Shown here: positions 10,564 to 19,064 of the stretch, one piece after another
How positions within the stretch are numbered: position 1 is the first letter of the stretch
Layout of the letters: each line of letters starts with the position of its first letter
Assembly: GCA_016719855.1 (NCBI GenBank)
Contig: JADJYH010000077.1
Span: 1-64,000 of the forward strand
Direction of reading: 5' to 3'
Origin: Saprospiraceae bacterium
GTDB taxonomy: Bacteria > Bacteroidota > Bacteroidia > Chitinophagales > Saprospiraceae
DNA length: 64,000 bases
Made by a program: the position numbers and the translations under genes
The notes under the pieces: model-generated
The model's database searches: none
The model's input: the letters and a program-made list of their open reading frames with translations, nothing else
Told to the model about the DNA's origin: nothing

Positions 10564-10594
10564 CAAATTTTTAAAATCATTTTCACTTCGCAAA
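10564..10594 (-). promoter_or_regulatory. Putative promoter of the czcB-like gene
   Basis: On the minus strand TTTG (10591-10594) is followed after 19 bases by AAAATTTG (10564-10571), one mismatch from the Bacteroidota -7 consensus TAnnTTTG. It lies 18 bases upstream of the start and would let the adaptor gene be expressed although the TA insertion cuts it off from the rest of the operon. Confidence 0.45.
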
Positions 10595-10628
10595 ATTCAA
10601 ATGATTTTCATTCAAAAGCTGTTTTTTG

Positions 10629-10636
10629 TAAGTTTG
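10629..10636 (+). promoter_or_regulatory. Putative -7 promoter element of the DUF2281/PIN pair
   Basis: TAAGTTTG matches TAnnTTTG exactly, 15 bases before the antitoxin start, with a T-rich stretch about 20 bases upstream as a weak -33. It is divergent from the czcB promoter. Confidence 0.5.
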
Positions 10637-10651
10637 TAAAAAATTGCAACG

Positions 10652-10867
10652 ATGAGCGCTGAGTCAATTAAGTTGGAACTAATGGTTTGGATTGGTGAGC
10701 TAACTGACAGTGGCTTGCTGAACAAGCTATATTTTCTGAAAAAGAAAGCTGAAAAACCAGTCCCGCCATCTCGTAAACCGGGTTGGGGAAAGAACATTTT
10801 CCTTTATGTTGCTCCCGATTTTGATGAGACGCCTGAAGGTTTTGCCGATTATATGCCCGCCCAATGA
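10652..10867 (+). CDS. Antitoxin, DUF2281 type
   Basis: 71 residues. The C-terminal pattern PGWGKNIFLYVAPDFDETPE followed by GFADYM matches the DUF2281 antitoxins that pair with PIN-domain toxins. The N-terminal part (SIKLELMVWIGELTD) is probably the folded domain, the acidic tail the toxin-neutralising segment (family inference). It overlaps the toxin gene by four bases (ATGA), so the two are translationally coupled. The pair reads against the surrounding metal-efflux operon and separates two of its genes, which suggests insertion. Confidence 0.82.
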   Translation: MSAESIKLELMVWIGELTDSGLLNKLYFLKKKAEKPVPPSRKPGWGKNIFLYVAPDFDETPEGFADYMPAQ

Positions 10868-11250
10868 GATACCTAATTGATACCCATATTCTCATCTGGC
10901 ATGGTGAAAATAACCCAGCGCTCAAGCCTCCCATACTCGACCTTCTAAACAACCTCGAAAACGAGATACTTGTTAGCCATGCCTCACTTTGGGAAATCGC
11001 TATCAAGGTCAGCCTTGGAAAGCTAAAATTGGGCTTCCACATTAGCCGTTTGGAAGATGTTTTAATTGAAAATGGATTCACGCTATTGGCTTTTGATTTT
11101 TTGCACTACCAAACCTTGTCCGATCTGCCTTTTCACCATTCCGACCCATTCGATAGAATGATAATCGCACAATCGATGGCCGATAATCTCCAAATTGTCA
11201 CCCACGACGAGAAGTTTAAGTTGTATTCCGTCCCAGTCATTTTGGCCTGA
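10864..11250 (+). CDS. PIN-domain toxin (VapC-like ribonuclease)
   Basis: 128 residues. PIN-domain toxins cleave RNA with a cluster of acidic residues that binds metal. Visible: Asp6 in YLIDTHILIW, Glu44 in SLWEIAIK, Asp94 and Asp97 in HHSDPFDRMIIAQ and Asp115 in IVTHDEKF, the full expected set. Start overlaps the antitoxin stop. The gene ends one base before a long perfect-arm inverted repeat that separates it from the convergent TolC-type gene. Confidence 0.9.
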   Translation: MRYLIDTHILIWHGENNPALKPPILDLLNNLENEILVSHASLWEIAIKVSLGKLKLGFHISRLEDVLIENGFTLLAFDFLHYQTLSDLPFHHSDPFDRMIIAQSMADNLQIVTHDEKFKLYSVPVILA

Positions 11251-11251
11251 A

Positions 11252-11335
11252 GGATTGGAAAGCCCAAAGGGATTTCTAAGCCTGACGGCACGGCATTTCG
11301 ACCGGGCTTAGAAATCCATTTGGGCTTTCCAATCC
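11252..11335. repeat. Modular palindromic element, copy A
   Basis: Two 31-base arms with one mismatch: GGATTGGAAAGCC-CAAAG-GGATTTCTAAGCC (11252-11282) and its complement (11305-11335), around a 22-base loop. It can form a strong hairpin between two convergent genes, so it may terminate both. The two 13-base modules recur in a different order at 41015-41097. Confidence 0.9.
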
Positions 11336-12529
11336 CTATTGTCCGGTTAAAGCCTCCAGTTCAATGATCGTCTGGTTCAGCCCCAACAAATTCTCCAAAT
11401 GCTGCACCTCGATGCCCGATGCCTGTTCCATCATTTGCACAAAATCGGCGAAACTCATCTCGCCCTGCGCATAGTTCAGACTGCCCGAACGGAGCAGTTC
11501 CGCTGCCAGTTGCTTGCCCTCGGCGGCGTAGTATTCCAGCATGATTTGGTATTTTTCCTGTTCGTGGAGTAAGTGTCCCAACTCGTTTTGCTGCGCCAGC
11601 AACGCAGCCCGAAACTCGGCACTCGCTACCGCAATGCCCACCTCTGCCGCCTCCGACTGCGCCCGCAACGACTTGCGGAACAGCGGCACGTTCAGCCCCA
11701 ACTGCCAGCCAGGGTACACATCGCCATTGCCGAGGTACTGCCCAAACACCCCCGCCGATGCCGTTGGTGAAAACTTAGCCTTCGTCATTTCCTGCTCCGA
11801 ACGGGCCACTTCGACGGCACTTTTGCCCAGCCTCGCCATCGCCGAACTGCGCAGCAGCGACGTGTCGGCGATGGAAAAACTGCCCTCGTGCAGCCTCTCC
11901 ACCACGGGCTGAACCGCTTCGTTCAGCCCCAGTATTTGCCCCAAGACGATGCGGTCGAACTCGATTTCGTGCTGCACCGTGCGGGCTTCGAGGCGGATTT
12001 GCGCCGCCTTGTCCTGCGCCGCCAGTTTCTCCGATAGCGATACTTCGCCAGTACGGTAGCGAACGTCGGCAGCACGGGCCACCCGCTGCCAAACGCTGTC
12101 AAGGCGGTTGTTGAGCGCCGCCTTGCCGTCGAGGTAGCTGAGGTGGTGGTAGATTTCCCGCACTTGCCGCACGATGTCCTGCTTCGTCAGCCCCTGCCGA
12201 GCTTCGGCCTGCACCTGACGGCTGGCGTGGAGGTCACGGTTGGCACGGGTCATTTTCCCCGAAGGGAAATTCTGCTGTAGGCCAAGGTTCGTCGTGCCGA
12301 ACATGCCCAGGTCGGGGTCGGCGGCGATGCTGTGGAAAAGCTGCGAGGGTTCCCACATCGCCCCTGCGTTTTTCAGCACCTCCTGCTGTCGGATGTGCTG
12401 GCTGGCAGCCTCCATCGCCGGGTGGTTTTTGAGGGCGAGTTCGATGGCTTGCTGCTCGGTGAGGGAGACTTGAGAATAGGAGGTTTTTGCTCCGCAAATC
12501 AGGATTAGAAAAATGAGTATTTTTTTCAT
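11336..12529 (-). CDS. Outer-membrane efflux channel, TolC/CusC family
   Basis: 397 residues with signal peptide (MKKILIFLILICGAKTSYSQ). Third component of the tripartite pump, an outer-membrane channel with a periplasmic helical barrel. Two repeats with long coiled-coil helices are seen (VSLTEQQAIELALKNHP; LRAQSEAAEVGIAVASAEF), and family landmarks such as NFPSGKMTRANRD and AGVFGQY...GDVYPGWQLGL are present. Shorter than E. coli TolC but normal for the CzcC/CusC-like members of Bacteroidota. Lies 60 bases downstream of the reconstructed cusA-like gene, same strand. The stop abuts a palindromic element. Confidence 0.9.
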   Translation of the reverse strand: MKKILIFLILICGAKTSYSQVSLTEQQAIELALKNHPAMEAASQHIRQQEVLKNAGAMWEPSQLFHSIAADPDLGMFGTTNLGLQQNFPSGKMTRANRDLHASRQVQAEARQGLTKQDIVRQVREIYHHLSYLDGKAALNNRLDSVWQRVARAADVRYRTGEVSLSEKLAAQDKAAQIRLEARTVQHEIEFDRIVLGQILGLNEAVQPVVERLHEGSFSIADTSLLRSSAMARLGKSAVEVARSEQEMTKAKFSPTASAGVFGQYLGNGDVYPGWQLGLNVPLFRKSLRAQSEAAEVGIAVASAEFRAALLAQQNELGHLLHEQEKYQIMLEYYAAEGKQLAAELLRSGSLNYAQGEMSFADFVQMMEQASGIEVQHLENLLGLNQTIIELEALTGQ

Positions 12530-12565
12530 AAAAAGCTGAATATCAGTTTTTTAAACCTTATGACT

Positions 12566-12671
12566 CGCGAGGAGGATGGGACACGGATTTTACTGATTAG
12601 ACTGATTTACACTGATAAAATCCGTTTTCATCTGTTGAATCTGTAAAATCTGTGTCCTATCCTCCTCGCGG
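12566..12671. repeat. Long inverted repeat overlapping the 3' end of the RND pump gene
   Basis: Arms CGCGAGGAGGATGGGACACG (from 12567) and CTGTGTCCTATCCTCCTCGCG (ending about 12669) are complementary with few mismatches and continue into TGATTAGACTGATTTACACTG-type repeats inside. With the frameshift near the end of the pump gene corrected, most of this element is translated as the last residues of that protein (REEDRTQILQIQQ). Confidence 0.75.
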
Positions 12672-15600
12672 GTTAAGTCAAACTTTTTCCGAAAAAACAT
12701 TGCATACAACACCGGCAAAACCACCAGCGTCAGCAGGCGTCGAAGTCACCAGCCCACCGATGACCACTGTGGCCAATGGCCGCTGCACCTCTGCCCCCGC
12801 CCCGCTCGAAATCGCCATCGGCAGGAAGCCCAGCGACGCCACTGCCGCTGTCATCAGCACGGGGCGCAGTCGAATGAGGGCACCCCGGATGATGCGCTCA
12901 TGGACGTTGGTCACGCCCTCCTGTTCCAGTTGCTTGAAGTAGGAAATGAGCACGATGCCGTTGAGTACCGCCACGCCGAACAAGGCGATGAAGCCCACCC
13001 CCGCCGAGATGCTGAATGGCATATCTCGCAGCAACAGGGCAAACACCCCGCCCACCGCCGACATGGGGATGGCGGTGAAGATTAACGTGCTCTCTTTCAG
13101 CGAGTTAAAGGTGAAATACAGCAGCCCGAAAATGAGCAACAATGCCACCGGAACGGCGATGCTGAGGCGTTCTTTCGCCGCTTTAAGGTTCTCGAACTGC
13201 CCGCCGAAGGTGTAGTAGTAGCCGCTGGGCAGCTTCAGTTTTTTCACCAAAACAGCCTGCACATCGGTAATGGCACTCTCCACGTCACGGCCCCGCACGT
13301 TGGCGCTCACAACGATGCGGCGGCGACCATCGTCCCGGCTGATTTGCGCAGCGCCGGGGCGGTAGCTCACGTCGGCGACCTCGCTAAGCGGGATGAGCTG
13401 CCCGTTCGGGGTGGCGATGGGCAACTGGCGAACGTCCTCGATGTCTGCACGGTGGTCGGCGGCGAGGCGAACGACGAGGTCGAAGCGGCGCTCGTCCTCG
13501 AAAATGGCACCCGCAGCCGTGCCTGCAAAGGCCGTGCGCAGCGCCATGTTTACGTCCTTCACGTGCAGGCCGTAGCGGGCGATTTTGTTGTAGTCGTAGC
13601 GGGCGACGATTTGCGGCAGGCCCTCGATTTGCTCCACTTTCAGGTCGGCCAGCCCCGGCACGTCTTTTATGATGCCCTCCACCAAATGCCCTGCACGGGC
13701 GAGGCTGTCGAGGTTGTCGCCGAAGATTTTCACGGCAATGTCGGAGCGCACCCCGGTCATCATTTCGTCGAAGCGCATCTTGATGGGCTGCGTGAACTCG
13801 AAGGCCATGCCCGGCACATCGTAGACTTTCGCCTCAATCATTTCCACCAATTCTTCCTTTGTTTCCGCTCGTTTCCATTGCTCTTTTGGCTTGAGCAAAA
13901 TGACGTTGTCGGCGGTCTCCGGTGCCATCGGGTCGGTCGGGATTTCGGCGGAGCCTATTTTCGAAATGACCTGCTCGACCTCATCCGGGAAATTTTCGAG
14001 GATGATTTTTTGCGCAAGCCGATGACTTTCAAGGGTTTGCGTGAGCGAGGTGCCGGGCTTGCAAAAGCCGTGCATCATGATGTCGCCCTCGTCGAGAGTG
14101 GGGATGAACTCGCCGCCCATGCGGGTGAAGAGGAATATGGCCACGGCAAATACGATGAGCATAACACCGAGCACTGATTTTTTCCACTGCAAAGCGAAGT
14201 TGAGCGCAGGCAAATACAGCCGTTGGAAAAATTGGATGATGCGGTCGGCGATGGTCAATTTTGAGGTGAGTTTTTTGCTCAAAAATGCGGCACTGACGGC
14301 TGGCACGTAAGTCAGCGACAGCAACAGCGCACCGATGAGTGCAAAGCTGACGGTCTGCGCCATCGGCTTGAACATCTTGCCCTCCACGCCGGTGAGCGAG
14401 AGGATGGGCAGGTAAACGATGAGGATGATGATGACCCCGAAGACGCTGGAACGCATGATTTTACTGGAGGAAAAGCGAACCGCCTCGTTCATTTCACCTT
14501 GCGAAAGCTGGATGGTGGCGTATCCTCCGTCCTCCTGTTTTTTCTGATGAAAAACCTTCTCGTGCAAGAAATGCAGGGTCGCTTCCACGATAATCACTGC
14601 CCCATCCACAATCAAACCGAAGTCAATCGCACCGAGCGACATGAGGTTGGCACTGACGCCAGTTAGCTGCATCATGCCCAGCGCAAAAAGCATGGACAGC
14701 GGGATGACCGAGGCGATGATGAGACCCGCCCGGAAATTGCCGACCAGCAAAACGAGGATAAAAATAACGATGAGCGCCCCCTCGATGAGGTTTTTCTGCA
14801 CGGTGGCGATCGTTCGATCCACCAGTTTTTCCCGGTCCAAAAAAGTGGTGATGATGATGCCCTCCGGCAGTGAAGATTGGATTTGCGCCACCCGTTCCTT
14901 CACCCGCTGGATGACGTTGGCGGCGTTTTCGCCCTTGAGCATCATCACGATGCCGAGCACGATTTCGCCCTCGCCGTTGTGGCTTACCGCGCCGTAGCGC
15001 ATGGCGCTGCCGATTTTCACCTCACCGATGTCGCCGATTTTGATGGGAGTGCCGCCCTCGGATTTCACCACGATTTGCCGGATGTCGTCGAGCGACTTGG
15101 CCAAGCCCTCGCTTCGGATGAAATAGGCGTTGGCGTTCTTTTCGATGTAAGCGCCGCCCGTGTTTTCGTTGGCGTTTTCGAGCGCAGCGAAGACCTCCCC
15201 GATGCCGATGCCGAAGGCTTTCAGGCGGGCGGGCGTCACGGCCACTTCGTACTGCTTGAGGTAGCCGCCGAAGCTGTTGATTTCCACCACGCCTTGAATG
15301 CCCATCAGTTGGCGCTTCACTATCCAGTCCTGGATGCTGCGCAATTCGGTGGGCGAGTAGCGGTCTTCGTAGCCCGGTTTCGGCTCGATGCGGTAGTGCA
15401 GGATTTCGCCGAGGCCCCGTGGAAACAGGCGCTAGCTCTGGCGTGCCGAAGCCAGCGGGGATTTGCTCTTCGGCCATTTTCAGCTTTTCGTTGACGAGTT
15501 GCCGGACGAGGTACTTGTCAACGTCTTCGTCGAAAACGACCGTGACCACGCTCAACCCAAAGCGGCTGATGCTGCGCAATTCGACAACGCCGGGGATGCT

Positions 15601-15822
15601 CCGCACGGCGTTTTCGATGGGGTAGGTGACGAACTGTTCGACCTCCGGCGTCGCCAATGTGGGGCAGACAGTTAGCACCTGCGCCTGATTGTTGGTGATG
15701 TCAGGGATGGCGTCAATGGGCAGTCGGGTAAAGGCGAAGATGCCCCAAACGGCCAGCGCCAAAGTGCCGATGGCGACGATGGTTTTGTTTTTTATCGAAA
15801 AGGAAATGATGGAATCCAGCAT
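12590..15822 (-). CDS. RND heavy-metal efflux pump, CzcA/CusA family (two frameshifts)
   Basis: Inner-membrane proton/metal antiporter of the HME-RND family, about 1077 residues once two one-base shifts are corrected. The first shift is near 15415 (STG to LGEILHYRIEPKPGYEDRY). The second, near 12735, turns an odd ending into the usual LLTLVVLPVLYAMFFRKKF and moves the stop to 12590. Visible: N-terminal helix and MLDSIISFSIKNKTIVAIG, porter domain (LPIDAIPDITNNQAQV), FGLIVDGAVIIVE in the helix that carries acidic relay residues of this family, and the second six-helix half (GVGFIALFGVAVLNGIVLIS). Metal specificity (Cu/Ag or Co/Zn/Cd) cannot be read here. Follows a His-rich small protein and precedes the TolC-type gene. 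Confidence 0.93.
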
Positions 15823-15830
15823 GAACTTGA

Positions 15831-15998
15831 TTTACGAATGACGATTTACGATTTACGATTGGGGCGCTCGGAAATGAGCAAATGGAGGGCTTGACCTACG
15901 AAGACAGATTGCGATAAAACGCTAACAATCAACATGTTGGATTAATCCAACATGAGCGGTCAGGCGCAATCGTAAATCGTCATTCGTAAATCGTCAAT
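15831..15998. repeat. Inverted heptad repeat (TCGTAAA family) enclosing a perfect palindrome
   Basis: Left arm heptads TTTACGA, ATGACGA, TTTACGA, TTTACGA (15831-15858); right arm TCGTAAA, TCGTCAT, TCGTAAA, TCGTCAA (15970-15997). Between them lies a perfect 22-base palindrome centred on GGATTAATCC (15933-15954). It sits between the His-rich gene and the pump gene. The same heptad family is found at 38339-38372, 40390-40405 and 63765-63870. Confidence 0.88.
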
Positions 15999-16390
15999 CA
16001 AGCTCGTGGCGGCTGCCAGATGTCTTGCGGAAGGGAGAAGGAATAGGATTGGTCGTTGAAAACGGGGCGGTTGCCTTTGAGAAGTTCTGGTTGCTGGAGC
16101 GGGTTAATTATCGGCTGCGGAATGAGCGCCAGAGAAGGAAGGTGTACGTGCTCACATTGGTGCTTCATCGGGAGGTTGGAGTGGTCGTGGTCGCTTTGGT
16201 GCTGCGCAAAGTCCTCGCCGTAGTGCATTTTGTAAAACTGGAAAAAAGTCAGATTGGGCGTTTCGGCCTTGTGCTCCTTGTAGTGATCGAGCAATGCGGA
16301 CAGCTTCGCCAATTCCTCCTTCGCCTGAACAGGCACGAGGGCGCTGAACAGGAATAAAATGAGCAGAATATTGGCGGTATTTTTCTTCAT
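15998..16390 (-). CDS. Small secreted histidine-rich protein of the metal efflux operon
   Basis: 130 residues, signal peptide (MKKNTANILLILFLFSALVPVQA). The mature part carries a His/Cys/Met cluster (HQSDHDHSN, MKHQCEHVH, residues about 64-84) suited to binding soft metals, plus HYKEHKAE and KMHYGEDFAQH. I recognise no named family, but similar short His-rich proteins often head czc/cus operons in this phylum. It lies 175 bases upstream of the pump gene, same strand, and an exact TAnnTTTG element precedes it. Role as periplasmic metal chaperone or sensor is inferred. Confidence 0.78.
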   Translation of the reverse strand: MKKNTANILLILFLFSALVPVQAKEELAKLSALLDHYKEHKAETPNLTFFQFYKMHYGEDFAQHQSDHDHSNLPMKHQCEHVHLPSLALIPQPIINPLQQPELLKGNRPVFNDQSYSFSLPQDIWQPPRA

Positions 16391-16398
16391 GTGAGGTG

Positions 16399-16428
16399 CA
16401 AAAATAGAAAAACTTTGAATACCATCAA
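16399..16428 (-). promoter_or_regulatory. Putative promoter of the His-rich/czc operon
   Basis: Minus strand TTG (16426-16428), 19-base spacer, TATTTTTG (16399-16406), an exact TAnnTTTG. It is only 8 bases from the ATG at 16390, so the transcript would have a very short leader or translation may start from an upstream transcript. Confidence 0.5.
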
Positions 16429-17156
16429 TTGTTTAGCGCTCCGGCTTCTATCCAAATTCGGATTACGTCCAGCTCGCACTGTGGCATCTTGTTGCTGCCC
16501 GCCGGGTATGGCATGGCCTTGTAGCCGCTGTCGTGGTTGATGCTGCCCCAGAGTTTGCCATTGTCGGCCTGTGCCTTCACTTCGGCGTGGGTGGTCAATT
16601 TGATGCCACCGCCTGGGCTGTTGTTGCCGTGGCAGCCCACGCATTTCAAGTCCATCAAGGGTTTTACAACCAAACTGAAGGTCACGTTGGTCGTGTCGCA
16701 AGCACCGTCGCAGGTCAGGTTTTGTGCGCCCTGCTGTATCCATTTTAGAATCAACGCTTTCTGTTCGGCGGTGAGGGCAACGCTTGGTGGTGGTGGCATC
16801 CGTTCTTCACCTGATTCGTTCAATGATTTATATATTTTGCTGTTGGAGGGGTTGCTGAGGTTGATGCCTCCCGTAGATTTCACTTTGTCATAGCTCGTCA
16901 AAATTACACCTTCCTCGTGCGACTGCACATCGTGGCAGCCCGACTGGGCGCAGTTGGAGGCCAAAATCGGCAACACCTGCTGCTCGAAATAGACGGAATC
17001 AGGGTCGCAGGGATGCAGGATTACGACGGGCGTGGTGTCCCCAGTTGTGTCAATTGGGCCGGGCAATTCGCCGATAAAAACTGGGTCACGCTCACAGGAA
17101 TAAAGCGTGATAAAAAGCAAGGTCGCCATGACGAACAGTGCGCTAAATGGACGCAT
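16425..17156 (-). CDS. Di-haem c-type cytochrome lipoprotein
   Basis: 243 residues, lipobox YSC near residue 20. Two cytochrome-like modules. In the first, the haem motif has four residues between the cysteines (NCAQSGCH, CX4CH), in the second it is canonical (CVGCHG). Each is followed by a MP.. motif likely to give the distal Met (ERMPPPPS; KAMPYPAG) and an EQKALILKWIQQGA-type helix, as in the planctomycete-type cytochrome C lipoproteins. Paralogous to 18153-18823, and the barrel gene 17239-18135 lies between the two; all three read leftwards. Electron partner unknown. Confidence 0.88.
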   Translation of the reverse strand: MRPFSALFVMATLLFITLYSCERDPVFIGELPGPIDTTGDTTPVVILHPCDPDSVYFEQQVLPILASNCAQSGCHDVQSHEEGVILTSYDKVKSTGGINLSNPSNSKIYKSLNESGEERMPPPPSVALTAEQKALILKWIQQGAQNLTCDGACDTTNVTFSLVVKPLMDLKCVGCHGNNSPGGGIKLTTHAEVKAQADNGKLWGSINHDSGYKAMPYPAGSNKMPQCELDVIRIWIEAGALNN

Positions 17157-17180
17157 TTTTTTAGGTTTTGAAAGTTGAGC

Positions 17181-17232
17181 GGGTTGAGATGGTTGAGCGG
17201 GGTTTAGTAAACCCGCTCAACCATCTCAACCC
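17181..17232. terminator. Strong hairpin between barrel and cytochrome genes
   Basis: GGGTTGAGATGGTTGAGCGG (from 17181) pairs with CCGCTCAACCATCTCAACCC (to 17232) around TTTAGTAAA with one bulged G. It may attenuate transcription or stabilise mRNA between the DUF5777-like and downstream cytochrome gene. Confidence 0.6.
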
Positions 17233-17238
17233 AATTTT

Positions 17239-18135
17239 TCAGGTGTTCTTCTTGATTTGAAATATCCTCGACAGGTTGAAGCCAAAGCGGATTTCGCCTT
17301 TGCCCCAGTTGCCATTGTCGTCGCTTAGGTAGGCCCGCTCGTTCATGCCAACCGCATTGGAAAAATGCAGTTGGAAAACGTGGCCGCCCGTTTCGATGTC
17401 CACGCCGACAGACAACGGGTTGTGGGTGACGTTGGCGGGGAAACGGTTGAACACGTAGCCGTAGTCCCAGACCAGTGCAAGGCGCTGGGTCACTTTGTAG
17501 CGCCCGCCGATGCCCAAGGCGTACAACTCGTTGGGAATCAGCTTGTTCTGCACAATGTTTCGGTGAACCACTGTTGGCGACAGTTGCAACGTGAAGCGGT
17601 CGCTGAACTTCCGCCCGATGATGAGTTCATGGTAGTAGCCCAGCCGTCGGGAGAATTTCACGGGCACTTCCGGAGTTTCCCACGGGGTCTTTCAGGCCGT
17701 TCATCGTAATACCACTCACCCAAAGCAGCGAGATGGGCATGTTGCGCTTGCCCGTTGACTGCCAGAGGATGCGGTATTTCACGAAGCCGTCGAGTTCTTT
17801 TTTGCGGTGCTGCGCCCGACGCCGAGCATCAGGTTGGGCGTCACGCCATAGTCGAAACCCAGGCGCATGCTCGCTTGGTCAAGCCCGAAAAGCTGGTAGT
17901 AGCCATCGCTGACGTCGCCGAAGCGGTGAAGGATGCGAAGGTCAAGCGTGCCCTCATGGAGCATTTCCATGCTGTGGCCGTTGATGACACGGGGGCTTTT
18001 GAAGGCGTTTGTGGCGTAGTCAGTGGTCTCTGCACCCCCCAGTTCGTCGAGCATACTCGGTTCTTGGGCTTGGGCGGATGTCGTTGCAAAACAGCAAATT
18101 GCGAAGACAACTATTTGATGAACAAGCTTTTGCAT
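17239..18135 (-). CDS. DUF5777-like outer-membrane barrel protein (two frameshifts)
   Basis: Start at 18135 gives signal peptide MQKLVHQIVVFAICCFATTSAQAQ. The intact parts (STAKK...; VKFSRRLGYYHELIIGRKFS) are joined by a middle piece in another frame (LDGFVKYRILWQSTGKRNM to NGLKDPVGN), so single-base shifts occur near 17795 and near 17670. The corrected protein has about 298 residues, the same length as the intact paralogue at 32568-33458, with shared landmarks HRFGD, FGLDQASMRLG, IIGRKF, and an RIFQI end. It sits between two cytochrome lipoprotein genes. The family has no established function; an outer-membrane partner for the cytochromes is my inference. Confidence 0.8.
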
Positions 18136-18152
18136 AAATTTTTCATTAAACG

Positions 18153-18823
18153 TCAATCGTTATTGGCACCCAACGCAATCCATTTTTCGATGGTGGCTAT
18201 TTGGCAGGCACTGAGCTTGTTGGCACCCTGCGGCATGGCAGAATAGCCTGAGGCATGTTTCACCGAGCCTACAAGCGTACCGTCGTTGGCGCTGGCTTGA
18301 TGCCGTTGTAATTCGTCAGGTTGATGTCGCCGGAGGGGGCGCTGCCACCGTGGCAGCCGTTGCAGTAGGTTTGGAGGAGGGGCATGACCGAGCCGGACAA
18401 CGTGACGCCCGTCGTATCGCAGGTCGTGCTTGCGCAAGTTGAATTTTTTGCGCCTTCCTCAATCCACAGCGAAATGGTGGTGATTTGCTCGTCGGTCAGG
18501 TGGTTGTAGGGCGAAGGAGGCATGGCCTCCTCGCCTACTGTTTTTGTGATTACTGAATAGGCCTCGCTGTGCTTGTAATTGCCTGGCTCGACGGCCTTCA
18601 AAATGCCGTTGTAGTTGCTTAAATCATATCCCGCCTCACGGCTGGCTGAGTTGTGGCAGCCGCTCTGGGTGCAGTTCGATTGGAAGATGGGCAGCACGTC
18701 CCGTTCGAAGCAGACGCCGTTGATATCCTCGATGTACTCACGTGTACAGGCGGTAGCAAAGAGCACAATTGACAGTGCCGCAGCCGCTCGCCATCCTTTT
18801 TTTTTGCTTTGGAAAAATTTCAT
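18153..18823 (-). CDS. Di-haem c-type cytochrome lipoprotein (one frameshift)
   Basis: About 223 residues after joining two frames near 18290 (NLTNYNGI to KASANDGTLVGSVKH). Lipobox TAC at residue about 26. First haem motif CTQSGCH (CX4CH), second CNGCHGG; possible distal Met residues in EAMPPSPY and SAMPQGANK. Closely parallels 16425-17156 in order of motifs and in length, so it is probably a duplicate. First gene of the leftward cytochrome/barrel/cytochrome module. Confidence 0.84.
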
Positions 18824-19064
18824 GAAATGTCGAATTGAATCCCGCCGTCGAGTTCACGCTAGCTTTTAGAAGCCAAAAGCTTGGCCCGAAGGCATCGGTT
18901 TAATGTTGCAAAATTCCTATAATTCCTTCTTCCAGCAGCTATTATTTGTCAGTTGTTAAGGTGATTTTCTTCACTTGCTCCCAGGTCTGTAATCGCTGGT
19001 TTCTTTCCATTCGGGTAAGAGAACGCCAAGGTTGCCTTAGCCCTTTTTATTCCAAAAAATATTC

